Notes: generated from the letters alone by a model not told the origin. Positions 51,873 through 61,121 are shown, counted from the first letter of the stretch. The stretch: 64,000 nt of DNA from Arthrobacter oryzae (GCF_030812315.1 NZ_JAUSSM010000001.1:248001-312000), one strand, 5' to 3'. Numbers and translations are program-made.

Positions 51873-53195
51873 GTGACCGCCCCACCGTCTGCCGAACACG
51901 CTGGTGACCCCGCCGCCGGAAGGCCTGCGGGCAAGGCGCCGCCGGCATCACTGTGGCGGGACCGGAACTTTGCCGGTTTCTGGACCGCGCAGGCGCTGAG
52001 CCAGTTAGGCGCCCAACTGGGCCAGCTGGCCTTTCCCGTGCTGGCGGTGACGCTCCTGGGGGCCACTGAATTCGAGGTGGGCCTCCTCAATGCGGCCGGA
52101 CTCGCCGCGTTCCTGGTGGTGGGGCTGCCCGCCGGAGCCTGGGTGGACCGGTGGCTCAAACGCCGGACCATGATCGCTGCGGACTTGGTCCGGATGGCCG
52201 CCATGGCTGCGGTCCCGCTCCTGTGGTGGGCCGGATCCCTGCAGGTCTGGCACCTTTACGTGATTTCAGCGGTGGTGGGGGTGGCCACCGTCTTCTTCGA
52301 TGTCTCCTACCAGAGCTTCGTTCCATTGTTGGTGGCTCCCGGCAAAGTGGGGGAGGCCAACTCCAAGCTGGAGGCAACGGCCCAGCTTGCCCGGATCGGC
52401 GGACCTGCCGCTGGCGGTGCCCTCCTGACGGTGCTGACGGCGCCCCTGCTGTTCATTGGCGAATCCCTGGGTTACCTGTTGTCCGCCGCCCTCCTGGGAC
52501 GCACCCGCGACGGTGAGCAGCGGGTTCCCGCGGAGGGGAGGAACTCCCTGGGCGCGGACATCAGGGAGGGGCTGGGGTTCGTGGCAGGGCATCCCCTCAT
52601 CAGGCGGATCGTGCTGTGCACCGGCGGCGGGAATTTCGCCGGCACCCTGGTCTTCACTTTGCTGCCCCTGCTGGTCCTCCGGGAGCTGGACCTGGGTCCG
52701 CAGGGCATGGGGGTCATCATGTCGGTCGGCGCGGCCGGCGGGCTCCTGGGTGCCGTGGCGGCGCCGTGGATCGCGCGCCGAATCGGCGAGGGGACGGTCA
52801 TTCCGGCTGGCGCCCTGCTCAGTTCGCTTTTCCTGGCACTGGTGCCCGTTGCCGCACTGCAGGCGGACCGGATCGTGTCGCTGGTGCTGCTGACTGTTTC
52901 CGAATTCGGCTATGCCTTCGGTGTGCTGGTGTACAACATCATGCAGCTCACGATGCGACAGAGGGTGTGCCCGCCGCGGCTGCTCGGAAGGATGAATGCG
53001 TCCATCAGGTTCGTGGTGTGGGGAGTGATGCCGCTGGCAGCCCTGGCCGGGGGCTACCTCGGGGGACAGCTGGGCCTTGTCCCGGCCATGTGGCTGGGAG
53101 TGGCCGTAAGCCTGCTCGCCGTGGTGCCGGTGGCGTTTTCGCCCCTTCCCGGAATGCGCAAACTCCCGGACAGCGTGGTGACGCGCAGTTCCTAG
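51873..53195 (+). CDS. MFS transporter, divergent from the ArsR-like regulator
   Basis: A 440-residue MFS protein with about 12 helices and VDRWLKRRTMI as the loop motif after helix 2; it resembles the MFS_3/multidrug-efflux group. I use GTG 51873 because the -10 box ends at 51865 and transcription would begin at the GTG; an ATG at 51843 lies inside the operator and would not be in the mRNA. Substrate unknown. The stop overlaps the convergent neighbour's stop (CTAG). Confidence 0.85.
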   Translation: MTAPPSAEHAGDPAAGRPAGKAPPASLWRDRNFAGFWTAQALSQLGAQLGQLAFPVLAVTLLGATEFEVGLLNAAGLAAFLVVGLPAGAWVDRWLKRRTMIAADLVRMAAMAAVPLLWWAGSLQVWHLYVISAVVGVATVFFDVSYQSFVPLLVAPGKVGEANSKLEATAQLARIGGPAAGGALLTVLTAPLLFIGESLGYLLSAALLGRTRDGEQRVPAEGRNSLGADIREGLGFVAGHPLIRRIVLCTGGGNFAGTLVFTLLPLLVLRELDLGPQGMGVIMSVGAAGGLLGAVAAPWIARRIGEGTVIPAGALLSSLFLALVPVAALQADRIVSLVLLTVSEFGYAFGVLVYNIMQLTMRQRVCPPRLLGRMNASIRFVVWGVMPLAALAGGYLGGQLGLVPAMWLGVAVSLLAVVPVAFSPLPGMRKLPDSVVTRSS

Positions 53196-53437
53196 GGAAC
53201 CGTCCGGGGTGCGCGGCGCGGCGGCGCCGGCGGCACCTGCTTCGCCGCCACCACCTGTGCCAACGGAATAACGACGTCGGTCCGCCGGGTACGGATGGTG
53301 CAGTCGGCTTGGGTGATGCCCACCAGGTCGCCCAGCGCATCCGTCAGGCCGTCCGATATCCTGTAGCGGACTACCACCCTCGTGCCCAATGAGGCGCCTT
53401 CAAGGAACTGCCGCGGGGAGGGGTTCTGCGAATTCAC
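53192..53437 (-). CDS. Solo SH3-like N-terminal domain of a GNAT acetyltransferase-type protein
   Basis: An 81-residue protein with SLGTRVVVRYRISDGLTDALGDLVGI and VVIPLAQVVAAKQVPPAPPRR, the pattern seen at the start of mycobacterial GCN5-type acetyltransferases such as Rv0428c. The acetyltransferase domain itself is absent and the frame ends after the Pro/Arg tail. It may be a stand-alone domain rather than a truncated gene. Confidence 0.6.
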   Translation of the reverse strand: MNSQNPSPRQFLEGASLGTRVVVRYRISDGLTDALGDLVGITQADCTIRTRRTDVVIPLAQVVAAKQVPPAPPRRAPRTVP

Positions 53438-53604
53438 CCCTTCATCCTAGGACGCTGGGCTTGTATGACGTCGGGCTTGTATGACGCGCCGCTAGGTTCG
53501 CGGGAACAGGCTGTTAGATAATAGGCTCAGAAGTCAGCAGTCCGGCGCTTAGGCCGGGAGTGATCACCGGCAGGTGCCGGAACCAACGTGGAGAGGCAAG
53601 GGAC

Positions 53605-53931
53605 GTGACGTACGTAATCGCGCAGCCGTGTGTAGATGTCAAGGACAAGGCATGTATTGAAGAATGCCCCGTCGATTGCATCTACGAGGGTGAGCGGTCC
53701 CTCTACATCCACCCTGACGAGTGTGTCGACTGCGGTGCCTGCGAACCCGTCTGCCCTGTTGAGGCCATCTATTACGAGGATGACACCCCGGATGAGTGGG
53801 CCGATTACTACAAGGCCAACGTTGAATTCTTTGACGACCTGGGATCGCCGGGCGGCGCCGCGAAGGTGGGCAACACCCACACCGACCACCCGATGATTGC
53901 AGCCCTGCCGCCCCAGAACCAGGACCACTGA
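53605..53931 (+). CDS. fdxA: 7Fe ferredoxin
   Basis: A 108-residue ferredoxin with two clusters: CVDVKDKACIEECPVDC for the [3Fe-4S] site and CVDCGACEPVCPVEA for the [4Fe-4S] site. The acidic C-terminal tail (YYEDDTPDEWADYY) is the typical FdxA extension. It carries electrons at low potential, partners unknown. The start GTG 53605 has AAGGGAC before it and matches the conserved N-terminus TYVIAQPC. It precedes dapC by 10 bases, a pairing common in actinobacteria. Confidence 0.95.
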   Translation: MTYVIAQPCVDVKDKACIEECPVDCIYEGERSLYIHPDECVDCGACEPVCPVEAIYYEDDTPDEWADYYKANVEFFDDLGSPGGAAKVGNTHTDHPMIAALPPQNQDH

Positions 53932-53941
53932 GGCGCCTGGC

Positions 53942-55090
53942 GTGACATCGGCGGTACGCAGCTTCGGCCTCAGCCTCCCCGACTACCCGTGGGAGGCCAT
54001 GGCGCCCTATCTGGCCAGGGCGGCAGAGCACCCCGACGGGGCGGTCAACCTCTCCATCGGCACACCGGTGGACCACACACCCGTCCTGGTCCAGGAGGCG
54101 CTCCAGCGGGCAGCTGACGCTCCCGGCTACCCCACAGTGCACGGTACGCCCGCACTCCGCGCGGCCATCGCCGATTGGTTCGGCCGCCGCCGCGGCGTTC
54201 CCGGGATGGACCCGCAGCATGTCATGCCCACGGTGGGTTCCAAGGAACTTGTGGCGTGGCTGCCGTTCCTTTTGGGACTCAAACCGGGCGACGTCGTCGT
54301 CCGTCCTACCGTTGCGTACCCCACCTACGACATCGGGGCGACATTCGCGGGAGCCGAACAGGTTGCCGCTGACGACCTCGACGAACTGGACGACGAAACT
54401 CGGCAGCGTGTCCGGCTGGTTTGGGTCAACTCGCCGGCGAATCCCACCGGCAGCGTCCGCGACGCCGCTTCCCTGAAGCGGGTAGTGGACCAGGCCCGCG
54501 GTCTTGGCGCCGTAGTGGCATCCGACGAATGCTACGCGGAGCTTGGCTGGGGGGATTGGGACGTCCAGCGCGGCGGCCAGCCTGTGCCCAGCATCCTGGA
54601 CCCACGCGTTTCCGACGGTTCCCATGAGGGGCTGCTGGCTGTGTACTCACTCAGCAAGCAGTCGAACCTTGCAGGGTACCGTGCGGCCTTTGTGGCCGGT
54701 GACCCGGTGCTCATGGCGAACCTGGTGAACAGCCGTAAGCATGCCGGCATGATTGTTCCCTACCCGGTCCAGGAGGCCATGCGGGTGGCGCTTGGCGACG
54801 ACGCCCACGTCCAGGCGCAGAAGGACCTGTACCGTGGCCGGCGGGAGCGGATCGTGCCGGCACTCGAGGCGTTCGGGCTGACTATTCACGAATCGCAGGC
54901 CGGGCTGTACCTGTGGTGCACTGCTGGTGAAGCCACCTGGGACACCGTTGGCAGGCTGGCCGAACTCGGCATCGTGGTGGGCCCCGGCGTTTTCTATGGC
55001 GATGCAGGCAACGGGTTCATCCGGGTTGCGCTCACGGCCGCGGATGAACGGATCGACGCGGCAGTGACGCGGCTGACCACTGGCGCGTAG
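53942..55090 (+). CDS. dapC: Succinyldiaminopimelate transaminase
   Basis: A 382-residue PLP aminotransferase of the actinobacterial DapC type: N-terminal LPDYPWEAMAPY, binding motif NSPANPTG, PLP lysine K239 in SLSKQSNLAGYR, and RVALTAADERIDAA near the C-terminus. It makes N-succinyl-LL-2,6-diaminopimelate from the keto acid, between DapD and DapE in lysine and peptidoglycan synthesis. GTG 53942 has GAGG 8 bases upstream and follows the ferredoxin stop closely. Confidence 0.92.
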   Translation: MTSAVRSFGLSLPDYPWEAMAPYLARAAEHPDGAVNLSIGTPVDHTPVLVQEALQRAADAPGYPTVHGTPALRAAIADWFGRRRGVPGMDPQHVMPTVGSKELVAWLPFLLGLKPGDVVVRPTVAYPTYDIGATFAGAEQVAADDLDELDDETRQRVRLVWVNSPANPTGSVRDAASLKRVVDQARGLGAVVASDECYAELGWGDWDVQRGGQPVPSILDPRVSDGSHEGLLAVYSLSKQSNLAGYRAAFVAGDPVLMANLVNSRKHAGMIVPYPVQEAMRVALGDDAHVQAQKDLYRGRRERIVPALEAFGLTIHESQAGLYLWCTAGEATWDTVGRLAELGIVVGPGVFYGDAGNGFIRVALTAADERIDAAVTRLTTGA

Positions 55091-55124
55091 CAGCCACGAA
55101 GCAGCCGCAGGCCCGTAACAATGG

Positions 55125-55140
55125 TGTGACACGCGACACA
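55125..55140 (+). promoter_or_regulatory. CRP/GlxR-like site upstream of gltA
   Basis: TGTGA-cacgcg-ACACA matches the TGTGA-N6-TCACA consensus with one mismatch in 10. GlxR, the cAMP-responsive CRP homologue, controls gltA in Corynebacterium; here the site lies about 210 bases before the gltA start. Confidence 0.5.
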
Positions 55141-55228
55141 AGTGGGGCCTTTTTGGGGCGTTTTGGCACTACCGGATTAGTGCGACCTTGCCAAGGAGCG
55201 GTACTTTTTAACTGACTATCAATGGTGG

Positions 55229-55319
55229 CTTTCTACAAGAAGGTAGCCCGGCCGTTGGAATCCCTGTCCATGCAGGCTCCTCGGACGGCTTCACCAGATG
55301 TTGGATCAAGCTTTCTACA
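55229..55319 (+). repeat. Direct repeat GCTTTCTACA in the gltA leader
   Basis: GCTTTCTACA occurs at 55229-55238 and 55310-55319, 81 bases apart, each followed by an AGA-containing tail. They flank the promoter-proximal leader of gltA and may be binding sites of one regulator. Confidence 0.4.
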
Positions 55320-55350
55320 GAGAGGCCCTGACGCCTCATGAGGAGACTCC

Positions 55351-56634
55351 ATGACTGAGACCACCAGCGCAACCCTGCGCCATGCGGGCGGCGAACTCGA
55401 ACTCCCGCGCATCAAGGTTGTAGAAGGAAACGAAGGCTATGACGTTTCCAAACTGCTAAAGCAGACAGGCGCCGTCGCCTTTGACCCCGGATTCATGAAC
55501 ACCGCGGCAACCACCTCGGCGATCACCTACATCGACGGCGACGCCGGGATCCTGCGGTACCGCGGATACCCGATCGAACAGCTCGCACAGCACTCCAGCT
55601 TCCTGGAAGTTTCCTACCTGCTGATCTACGGCAACCTGCCGACCCCCACAGAACTGGATGCCTTCGACCAGCGCATCCGCCGGCACACGCTGCTGCACGA
55701 AGAGCTCAAGGGCTTCTTCGGCGGTTTCCCGCGCGACGCACACCCGATGCCCGTGCTGTCATCGGCAGTGTCCGCCCTTTCCACCTTCTACCAGGACTCC
55801 CTGGACCCCTTCAACCCCGAGCATGTGGAAGTTTCCACGTACCGACTCCTGGCGAAAATGCCGGTCATCGCCGCCTATGCCCTGAAGAAGAGCATCGGCC
55901 AGCCGATGCTGTACCCGGACAACTCCATGAACCTCGTGGAGAACTTCCTGCGCCTCAGCTTCGGACTCCCCGCCGAGCAGTATGAGCTGGACCCGGTAAT
56001 GGTCAAGGCCCTGGACCTGCTGCTGATCCTGCACGCGGACCACGAACAGAACTGTTCCACGTCCACGGTGCGCCTGGTCGGTTCGTCCAACGCCAACCTC
56101 TTCGCCTCCGTATCCGCAGGCATCAACGCCCTGTTCGGCCCGGCACATGGTGGCGCCAACGAAGCGGTACTCAAGATGCTGCGGCAGATCCAGACCGAGG
56201 GCATCAAGCCCGAGGACTACATGGAGAAGGTCAAGAACAAGGAAGACGGCGTCCGCCTCATGGGCTTCGGACACCGCGTCTACAAGAACTACGATCCCCG
56301 CGCCAGGATCGTCAAGGACACCGCACATGAAGTGCTTGGCAAGCTCGGCGGCAACGACGAACTGCTGGACATCGCCATGCGCCTCGAAGAGAAGGCCCTG
56401 GGCGATGACTACTTCATCCAGCGCAAGCTCTACCCGAACGTGGACTTCTACACCGGCCTGATCTACAAGGCCATGGGCTTCCCGGAGAAGATGTTCACCG
56501 TGCTGTTCGCCATTGGCCGCCTGCCGGGCTGGATTGCCCAGTGGCGCGAAATGATCAGCGATCCCAGCACCAAGATCGGCCGCCCGCGCCAGCTCTATAC
56601 AGGAGAGCCGGAGCGCAACTACCCGGCCAGCTAG
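55351..56634 (+). CDS. gltA: Citrate synthase
   Basis: A 427-residue type II citrate synthase. Catalytic regions: HADHEQNCSTSTVR, GPAHGGANEAVL and GFGHRVYKNYDPR with the active His/Asp residues. It condenses oxaloacetate and acetyl-CoA at the entry of the TCA cycle. AGGAG lies 6 bases before the ATG. The 260-base upstream region carries a CRP-like site and a repeated motif. A very strong terminator follows. Confidence 0.96.
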   Translation: MTETTSATLRHAGGELELPRIKVVEGNEGYDVSKLLKQTGAVAFDPGFMNTAATTSAITYIDGDAGILRYRGYPIEQLAQHSSFLEVSYLLIYGNLPTPTELDAFDQRIRRHTLLHEELKGFFGGFPRDAHPMPVLSSAVSALSTFYQDSLDPFNPEHVEVSTYRLLAKMPVIAAYALKKSIGQPMLYPDNSMNLVENFLRLSFGLPAEQYELDPVMVKALDLLLILHADHEQNCSTSTVRLVGSSNANLFASVSAGINALFGPAHGGANEAVLKMLRQIQTEGIKPEDYMEKVKNKEDGVRLMGFGHRVYKNYDPRARIVKDTAHEVLGKLGGNDELLDIAMRLEEKALGDDYFIQRKLYPNVDFYTGLIYKAMGFPEKMFTVLFAIGRLPGWIAQWREMISDPSTKIGRPRQLYTGEPERNYPAS

Positions 56635-56643
56635 GCTCAGTAA

Positions 56644-56687
56644 GACGCCGGCCGCGCACTCCAAGTGCGCGGCCGGCGTCGTTATTT
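56644..56687. terminator. Bidirectional terminator between gltA and galE
   Basis: A 17-bp perfect stem, GACGCCGGCCGCGCACT (56644-56660) with its exact complement (56664-56680), has a 3-nt loop, then GTTATTT. It also ends the convergent galE transcript. Confidence 0.85.
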
Positions 56688-56728
56688 AACTTCGGTGCGT
56701 GAGGGACGTTTCCGTCGGTGCAGGGACG

Positions 56729-57742
56729 TCAGGAGTTGTAGCCCATGGGGTTGTTCTTCTGCCAGCGCCAGTGGTCCTCGCACATCTGGTCCACGGTCTT
56801 GGTAGTCGACCAGCTCAGGTCGGCCAGGGCTGAGGTGGCATCGGCCCAGAACGCCGGGAGGTCGCCTGCGCGGCGGCCGGTGATCTCGTAGGGGAGTTTG
56901 TGTCCCACGGCCTTTTCAAAGGAACGCAGCACCTCCAGCACGGAGGATCCCTTGCCGGAACCCAGATTCCAGCGGAAGACACCGGTACGGTCAGCTACGT
57001 GGTTAAGGGCTGCGACGTGGCCTTCAGCAAGGTCCACGACGTGGATGTAGTCGCGGAGGCAGGTGCCGTCCGGGGTGTCATAGTCGCCGCCGAACACCAT
57101 GAGCTTGTCCCGGCGGCCCACGGCCACCTGGGCAATGAACGGGACGAGGTTGTTGGGGATGCCCTGGGGGTCTTCGCCGATCCGGCCGGAGGGGTGTGCG
57201 CCGACCGGGTTGAAGTAGCGCAGGAGAGCGATGTGCCAGCGGTTGTCCGCTGCACCGAGATCCGAAAGGATGTCCTCGATCTGTTCCTTGGTCCGGCCGT
57301 AGGGGTTGTTGGCGCCGATCTCCATCTTTTCCACGTACGGGATGGGGTTGTGCTCGCCGTACACCGTAGCGGAGGAGCTGAACACGAGGGAGCGGACGTC
57401 GTGCCGGTCCATGACGCGGATCAGGTTCAGCGTCCCGACGAGGTTGTTGTAGTAGTACTTCAGCGGCTCCCGGACGGATTCGCCCACTGCCTTAAGGCCG
57501 GCGAAGTGGATCACCGCGTCGATCCGGTCCTTCGCAAACACGGCATCGACGGCCGGCTCATCCACGAGGTCAACGTTGTGGAACGCCGCTTCCTTGCCGG
57601 TGAGTTCGGCCACGCGGCGCAGCGACTCCTCGCTTGAATTGACCAGGTTGTCGATGACCACTACCTCATGGCCGGCTTCCTGCAGGGACAGAACTGTGTG
57701 CGACCCGATATACCCGGTACCGCCCGTAACCAGAATTCTCAT
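56729..57742 (-). CDS. galE: UDP-glucose 4-epimerase
   Basis: A 337-residue SDR enzyme: GGTGYIGSHT NAD-binding motif near residue 7, SSSATVYG, and the YGRTK catalytic Tyr/Lys pair. It interconverts UDP-glucose and UDP-galactose, feeding the Leloir pathway and cell-wall galactose. TAGCGT is seven bases before the ATG at 57742 with no Shine-Dalgarno sequence, so the mRNA is probably leaderless. The frame is open far upstream, but the family's N-terminus sets the start. Confidence 0.94.
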   Translation of the reverse strand: MRILVTGGTGYIGSHTVLSLQEAGHEVVVIDNLVNSSEESLRRVAELTGKEAAFHNVDLVDEPAVDAVFAKDRIDAVIHFAGLKAVGESVREPLKYYYNNLVGTLNLIRVMDRHDVRSLVFSSSATVYGEHNPIPYVEKMEIGANNPYGRTKEQIEDILSDLGAADNRWHIALLRYFNPVGAHPSGRIGEDPQGIPNNLVPFIAQVAVGRRDKLMVFGGDYDTPDGTCLRDYIHVVDLAEGHVAALNHVADRTGVFRWNLGSGKGSSVLEVLRSFEKAVGHKLPYEITGRRAGDLPAFWADATSALADLSWSTTKTVDQMCEDHWRWQKNNPMGYNS

Positions 57743-57823
57743 GGACCCAACGCTATCCCAAGTCGCCGTGCTTCCGCCCGTGTTGCCCACACCTTGGCGG
57801 CACAACTGTGCTAAATAGTAGGG

Positions 57824-58459
57824 GTGCCCAAAATCGTTGATGCCGCAGTCCGGCGACAGGAAGTTGTTGAAGCAGTCTTCAGGATCATCGCTGCGGACGG
57901 CCTGGAACGGGCCTCCCTGCGTGAGGTTGCTGACGAGGCCGGGCTTGCTGTTGGTTCCGTGCGCCACTATTTCGCCAGCAGCGACGAACTCCTGGCCCAC
58001 TCCTTCGGCGTTGTCGTGGACCGGATCACTGCGCGGCTGGACGGAGCCCGGGAGGACCTCATGCAGCTGGCCCCGGGCACAGCAGGGCACCGGGATGGAG
58101 TGTTAACACTGCTGGGCCAGTTCCTGCCCTTCGACGAGGAACGGGCCGTGGACGCGTGCGTCTGGATGGCGTTCAAGAACGCAGCCAGGATCAGGCCCTT
58201 CCTGGCCGCCGAGGCCGACCGCAGCCACCGGGCCGTAGCCGCCCTTGTGGGGTGGCTCATCATGGAACTTCGGGCGCCGGGGGAAATAGAGGACGACGGT
58301 CACCAGTTCCTCGTCACGGAGGCGGAGCGGCTGCTCGCTACATTGGACGGCCTGACGATGCACGCCCTGCTGCAGCCGGAATGGATGACCGCGGAAATGT
58401 GCCGGGACGTCCTGGCATCCCACCTGCAGAGCCTTGGCGAGTCTCCAACCGGCCATTAA
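57824..58459 (+). CDS. TetR-family transcriptional regulator
   Basis: A 211-residue protein with a TetR helix-turn-helix (VEAVFRIIAADGLERASLREVADEAGLAVGSVRHYF, residues about 14-48) and a C-terminal ligand domain. It begins at GTG 57824. It is divergent from galE with an 81-base gap, so it may regulate galE or itself. The C-terminal tail is unremarkable. Target and ligand unknown. Confidence 0.88.
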   Translation: MPKIVDAAVRRQEVVEAVFRIIAADGLERASLREVADEAGLAVGSVRHYFASSDELLAHSFGVVVDRITARLDGAREDLMQLAPGTAGHRDGVLTLLGQFLPFDEERAVDACVWMAFKNAARIRPFLAAEADRSHRAVAALVGWLIMELRAPGEIEDDGHQFLVTEAERLLATLDGLTMHALLQPEWMTAEMCRDVLASHLQSLGESPTGH

Positions 58460-58517
58460 CGTCAGTAGTCATCAGGAATACACTGAGACAGTAAACAAGC
58501 CAAGGGAGGCCATTCGG

Positions 58518-59129
58518 ATGCACCACACAGGCGGTCCTGGCTGGCGAATCACCATGGACACCTCGGGTCCCATGCTCATTGCACTGTATGTTCGCGACGC
58601 CGCCGGACTCGACAGTGCGGGGCGTCCGGCGCTGTGCCACATGGCCCCGAAGATCCGTCCGGTGGACCACACCAACCTCACATCCGAAGTAGGCGGGATC
58701 AGTGCGCTGAAGACCGAATGGGAGGCTTGGTGGGAGCAGCTTCTCAAGGCGCATCCCAAAATGTCCCCCGAAGTGGCGCCCCCCGGGTTCGACGCCTTCG
58801 GCAACTCGCCGGCCCTGCGGCGCGTACTGCAGGCGCACTTCGGTTCCGCCCTGACCTGGGCACGTGAGCGCCGGGCCGAATACGCAGAGCTGGAAGCCGA
58901 ACGGGAGGCCAGCGGTGCCCCGCAGCTTCTCGGCGACTTGGTGGAGGACAGGCTGCTCGAAGTGGGCCGCGGGTCGCGGGATTTCGCCCTCACGATTATC
59001 GAGCTCCCGCTGACGGAGCCACGGGCCTGGTACCTGGAACCGGACAAGATCATCATGAGCAATGAACTCCTGACGCAGCCCGAGGTGTTCCGGAGCTACG
59101 TCCAGCCGGTGGTGGAACTGCTCGTTTGA
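58518..59129 (+). CDS. Hypothetical protein, conserved-looking
   Basis: A 203-residue soluble protein with a strong GGGAGG 8 bases before ATG 58518. It has Trp-rich and acidic segments (KTEWEAWWEQLLKAHP; FALTIIELPLTEPRAWYLEPDKIIMS). I do not recognise a domain. The strong ribosome site and normal codon use say it is a real gene. It follows the TetR gene by 58 bases on the same strand and may share its operon. Confidence 0.75.
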   Translation: MHHTGGPGWRITMDTSGPMLIALYVRDAAGLDSAGRPALCHMAPKIRPVDHTNLTSEVGGISALKTEWEAWWEQLLKAHPKMSPEVAPPGFDAFGNSPALRRVLQAHFGSALTWARERRAEYAELEAEREASGAPQLLGDLVEDRLLEVGRGSRDFALTIIELPLTEPRAWYLEPDKIIMSNELLTQPEVFRSYVQPVVELLV

Positions 59130-59181
59130 GCCCCGGCTGCGGCGGCGACAACCAAATCACGAAGCCCGGTCAGGAAGCCCG

Positions 59182-60033
59182 TCATGAAGTGGCGGCAGCG
59201 ACCGTAACCGTGACCTGACCCGGCTGCCCTTCCGAAGCCTGCCAGCCGTTCCTGGACTTCCGGTCCCAGCTCCGTCCCTCCACGCCAACTTCCGTCACTG
59301 ACAGTGACTTCGCATTCGCCACCGCCCATTGCCCGACGGCCCAGGCCTGGCTGCCGCTCGCCTCCAGCACGATGGTGCTGCCGTCGGCGGTCGCTGGGAC
59401 ATTCCCGAAGGCAACGGTCAGTTCGCCAAGGACAGCCTGGGCATCCCCCGGCCCTTCCGGCGACCTAAGCGTGCAGTCAAGTGCTTCCGTCGACTGCCCG
59501 GTAAGGGCGGAGGCAAACGCCCGGCCCATATCCTCGTGCTGTGCATACGCCTGCGGGTATGCCGAGCGCTGGACCCGCTGTGCGGCAGCCGTGATCTCCA
59601 GGGACTCGTACCCCGGGATTTTCACCAAGGCGTCGTAGAACGCGCCGCTCGAATAATAGGGGTCCATCACCTGTTCTTCGGTGCCCCAGCCCTGGGAAGG
59701 CCGCTGCTGGAAGAGACCGCGCGAATCCGGCCCGGCCTGGTCGCCGTGTTCGATGTTGCGCAGCTTCGATTCCTGCATGGCGGTGGCCAGGGCAATGCTC
59801 GCTGCACGTGGCGGAAGTCCCCGGCGCACCGCGACGGCGGTTATCAGGGCGGCGTTTGCCGCTTGGTCGGTGGCCAGTTCGGCTGTCCCGGAACCTACCG
59901 CGGCAGTGCACATTTCGGCAACGAGCGTTTCCGAGCGCTGGATGAAAGCCACAGCCGTATAGATCCCACCGGCAATCAGGGCCAGGGCCAGCCCCAGCAC
60001 TACCAGGCGGCGCAGGCCACGTTTCCGTGACAA
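59182..60033 (-). CDS. Membrane-anchored lysozyme-like protein
   Basis: A 283-residue protein with an N-terminal anchor or signal (LRRLVVLGLALALIAGGIYTAVAFI) and a lytic-transglycosylase/lysozyme-like domain at residues about 60-165: ATAMQESKLRNIEHGDQAGPDSRGLFQQRPSQGWG, where the Glu of MQESKL is the likely catalytic residue, and YYSSGAFYDAL. It probably acts on peptidoglycan or as an inactive relative. The C-terminal domain of about 100 residues (after DCTLRSPEGP) is unknown and may bind the wall. It is leftward, downstream of dapD. Confidence 0.7.
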   Translation of the reverse strand: MSRKRGLRRLVVLGLALALIAGGIYTAVAFIQRSETLVAEMCTAAVGSGTAELATDQAANAALITAVAVRRGLPPRAASIALATAMQESKLRNIEHGDQAGPDSRGLFQQRPSQGWGTEEQVMDPYYSSGAFYDALVKIPGYESLEITAAAQRVQRSAYPQAYAQHEDMGRAFASALTGQSTEALDCTLRSPEGPGDAQAVLGELTVAFGNVPATADGSTIVLEASGSQAWAVGQWAVANAKSLSVTEVGVEGRSWDRKSRNGWQASEGQPGQVTVTVAAATS

Positions 60034-60089
60034 GAGGCTACTCCCTCAGGCCCTGGACGGGCCGGTTGAACATCTGCGGGAAGGTGTAA

Positions 60090-61121
60090 TCAGTTGGCGT
60101 GGAGTGCCTCATTGAGTTCAACAGTCTGGCCCTTGCGGGGGAGTACTTCGACGGCGCCGGTCGTGGAATTGCGGCGGAACAGCAGGTTGGGCACACCAGA
60201 GAGCTCCACGGCCTTGACCACCTTGGTGGTGTCCTCGCCGTCGGCATCCTTCGGTCCGATCACGCGGACGCGGGTGCCGGCGGTGACGTACAGTCCGGCC
60301 TCCACCACCGAGTCATCACCAATGCTGATTCCGACTCCGGCGTTGGCGCCCAGCAGCACTCGTTCGCCCAAGGAGATCTTCTCCTTGCCGCCGCCGGACA
60401 GGGTGCCCATGATCGACGCCCCGCCGCCAACGTCCGTGCCGTCGCCGGCCACAACGCCAGCCGAGATGCGGCCCTCCACCATGGAAGTTCCCAGCGTTCC
60501 CGCGTTGAAGTTAACGAACCCCTCGTGCATTACGGTGGTGCCTTCGGCCAGGTGCGCCCCAAGCCGGACGCGGTCTGCGTCGGCGATGCGGACGCCCGCG
60601 GGCACCACGTAGTCCACCATGCGCGGGAACTTGTCCACACCGTAAACGGTCACGGCACCGCGCCGGCGCAGCTTGGCCCGGGTCAGCTCGAAGCCCTCAA
60701 CAGCGGCCGGACCGAAGTTCGTCCAGACGACGTTGGGGAGCTTACCGAAGATGCCATCCAGGTTGATGGTGTTGGGCTGGACAAGGCGGTGCGAGAGCAG
60801 GTGCAGGCGGAGGTAGGCATCAGCGGTGTCGGCGGGAGCTTCGTCCAGGTGGACCTGGACGAAAACGACCTGCTGTTCGGTGCCGCGATCCGCATCGGTG
60901 CCGGCTGCGGCGATCTCGGCCAGCACCGGATCCGCGTTCCCAACGTCCCGGAGGCTGTCCGCTGCAGTTCCAAGTGATGGCGCGGGGAACCAGACATCGA
61001 GCACCGTGGCCTCGCCATTGCGGGTGGAAATGGTGGCCACACCATAGCCATAGGCGGAGCGGGCGTCGGCGGATGCGGAATTGTCAGCGGGCACGGCGGA
61101 AGCAGCAGCGGTTTCAGTCAT
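60090..61121 (-). CDS. dapD: Tetrahydrodipicolinate N-succinyltransferase
   Basis: A 343-residue protein of the actinobacterial DapD type: an N-terminal domain of about 110 residues, then a left-handed beta-helix of hexapeptide repeats ([34 protein letters not shown]), with [18 protein letters not shown] near the C-terminus. It adds succinyl-CoA to tetrahydrodipicolinate. It is divergent from dapE. TAGACT is six bases before its ATG. Confidence 0.95.
   Translation of the reverse strand: MTETAAASAVPADNSASADARSAYGYGVATISTRNGEATVLDVWFPAPSLGTAADSLRDVGNADPVLAEIAAAGTDADRGTEQQVVFVQVHLDEAPADTADAYLRLHLLSHRLVQPNTINLDGIFGKLPNVVWTNFGPAAVEGFELTRAKLRRRGAVTVYGVDKFPRMVDYVVPAGVRIADADRVRLGAHLAEGTTVMHEGFVNFNAGTLGTSMVEGRISAGVVAGDGTDVGGGASIMGTLSGGGKEKISLGERVLLGANAGVGISIGDDSVVEAGLYVTAGTRVRVIGPKDADGEDTTKVVKAVELSGVPNLLFRRNSTTGAVEVLPRKGQTVELNEALHAN

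Noticed and set aside
57743..58090. Extended galE start far upstream
   Set aside because: The extra residues resemble no epimerase, and the family N-terminus begins at 57742.
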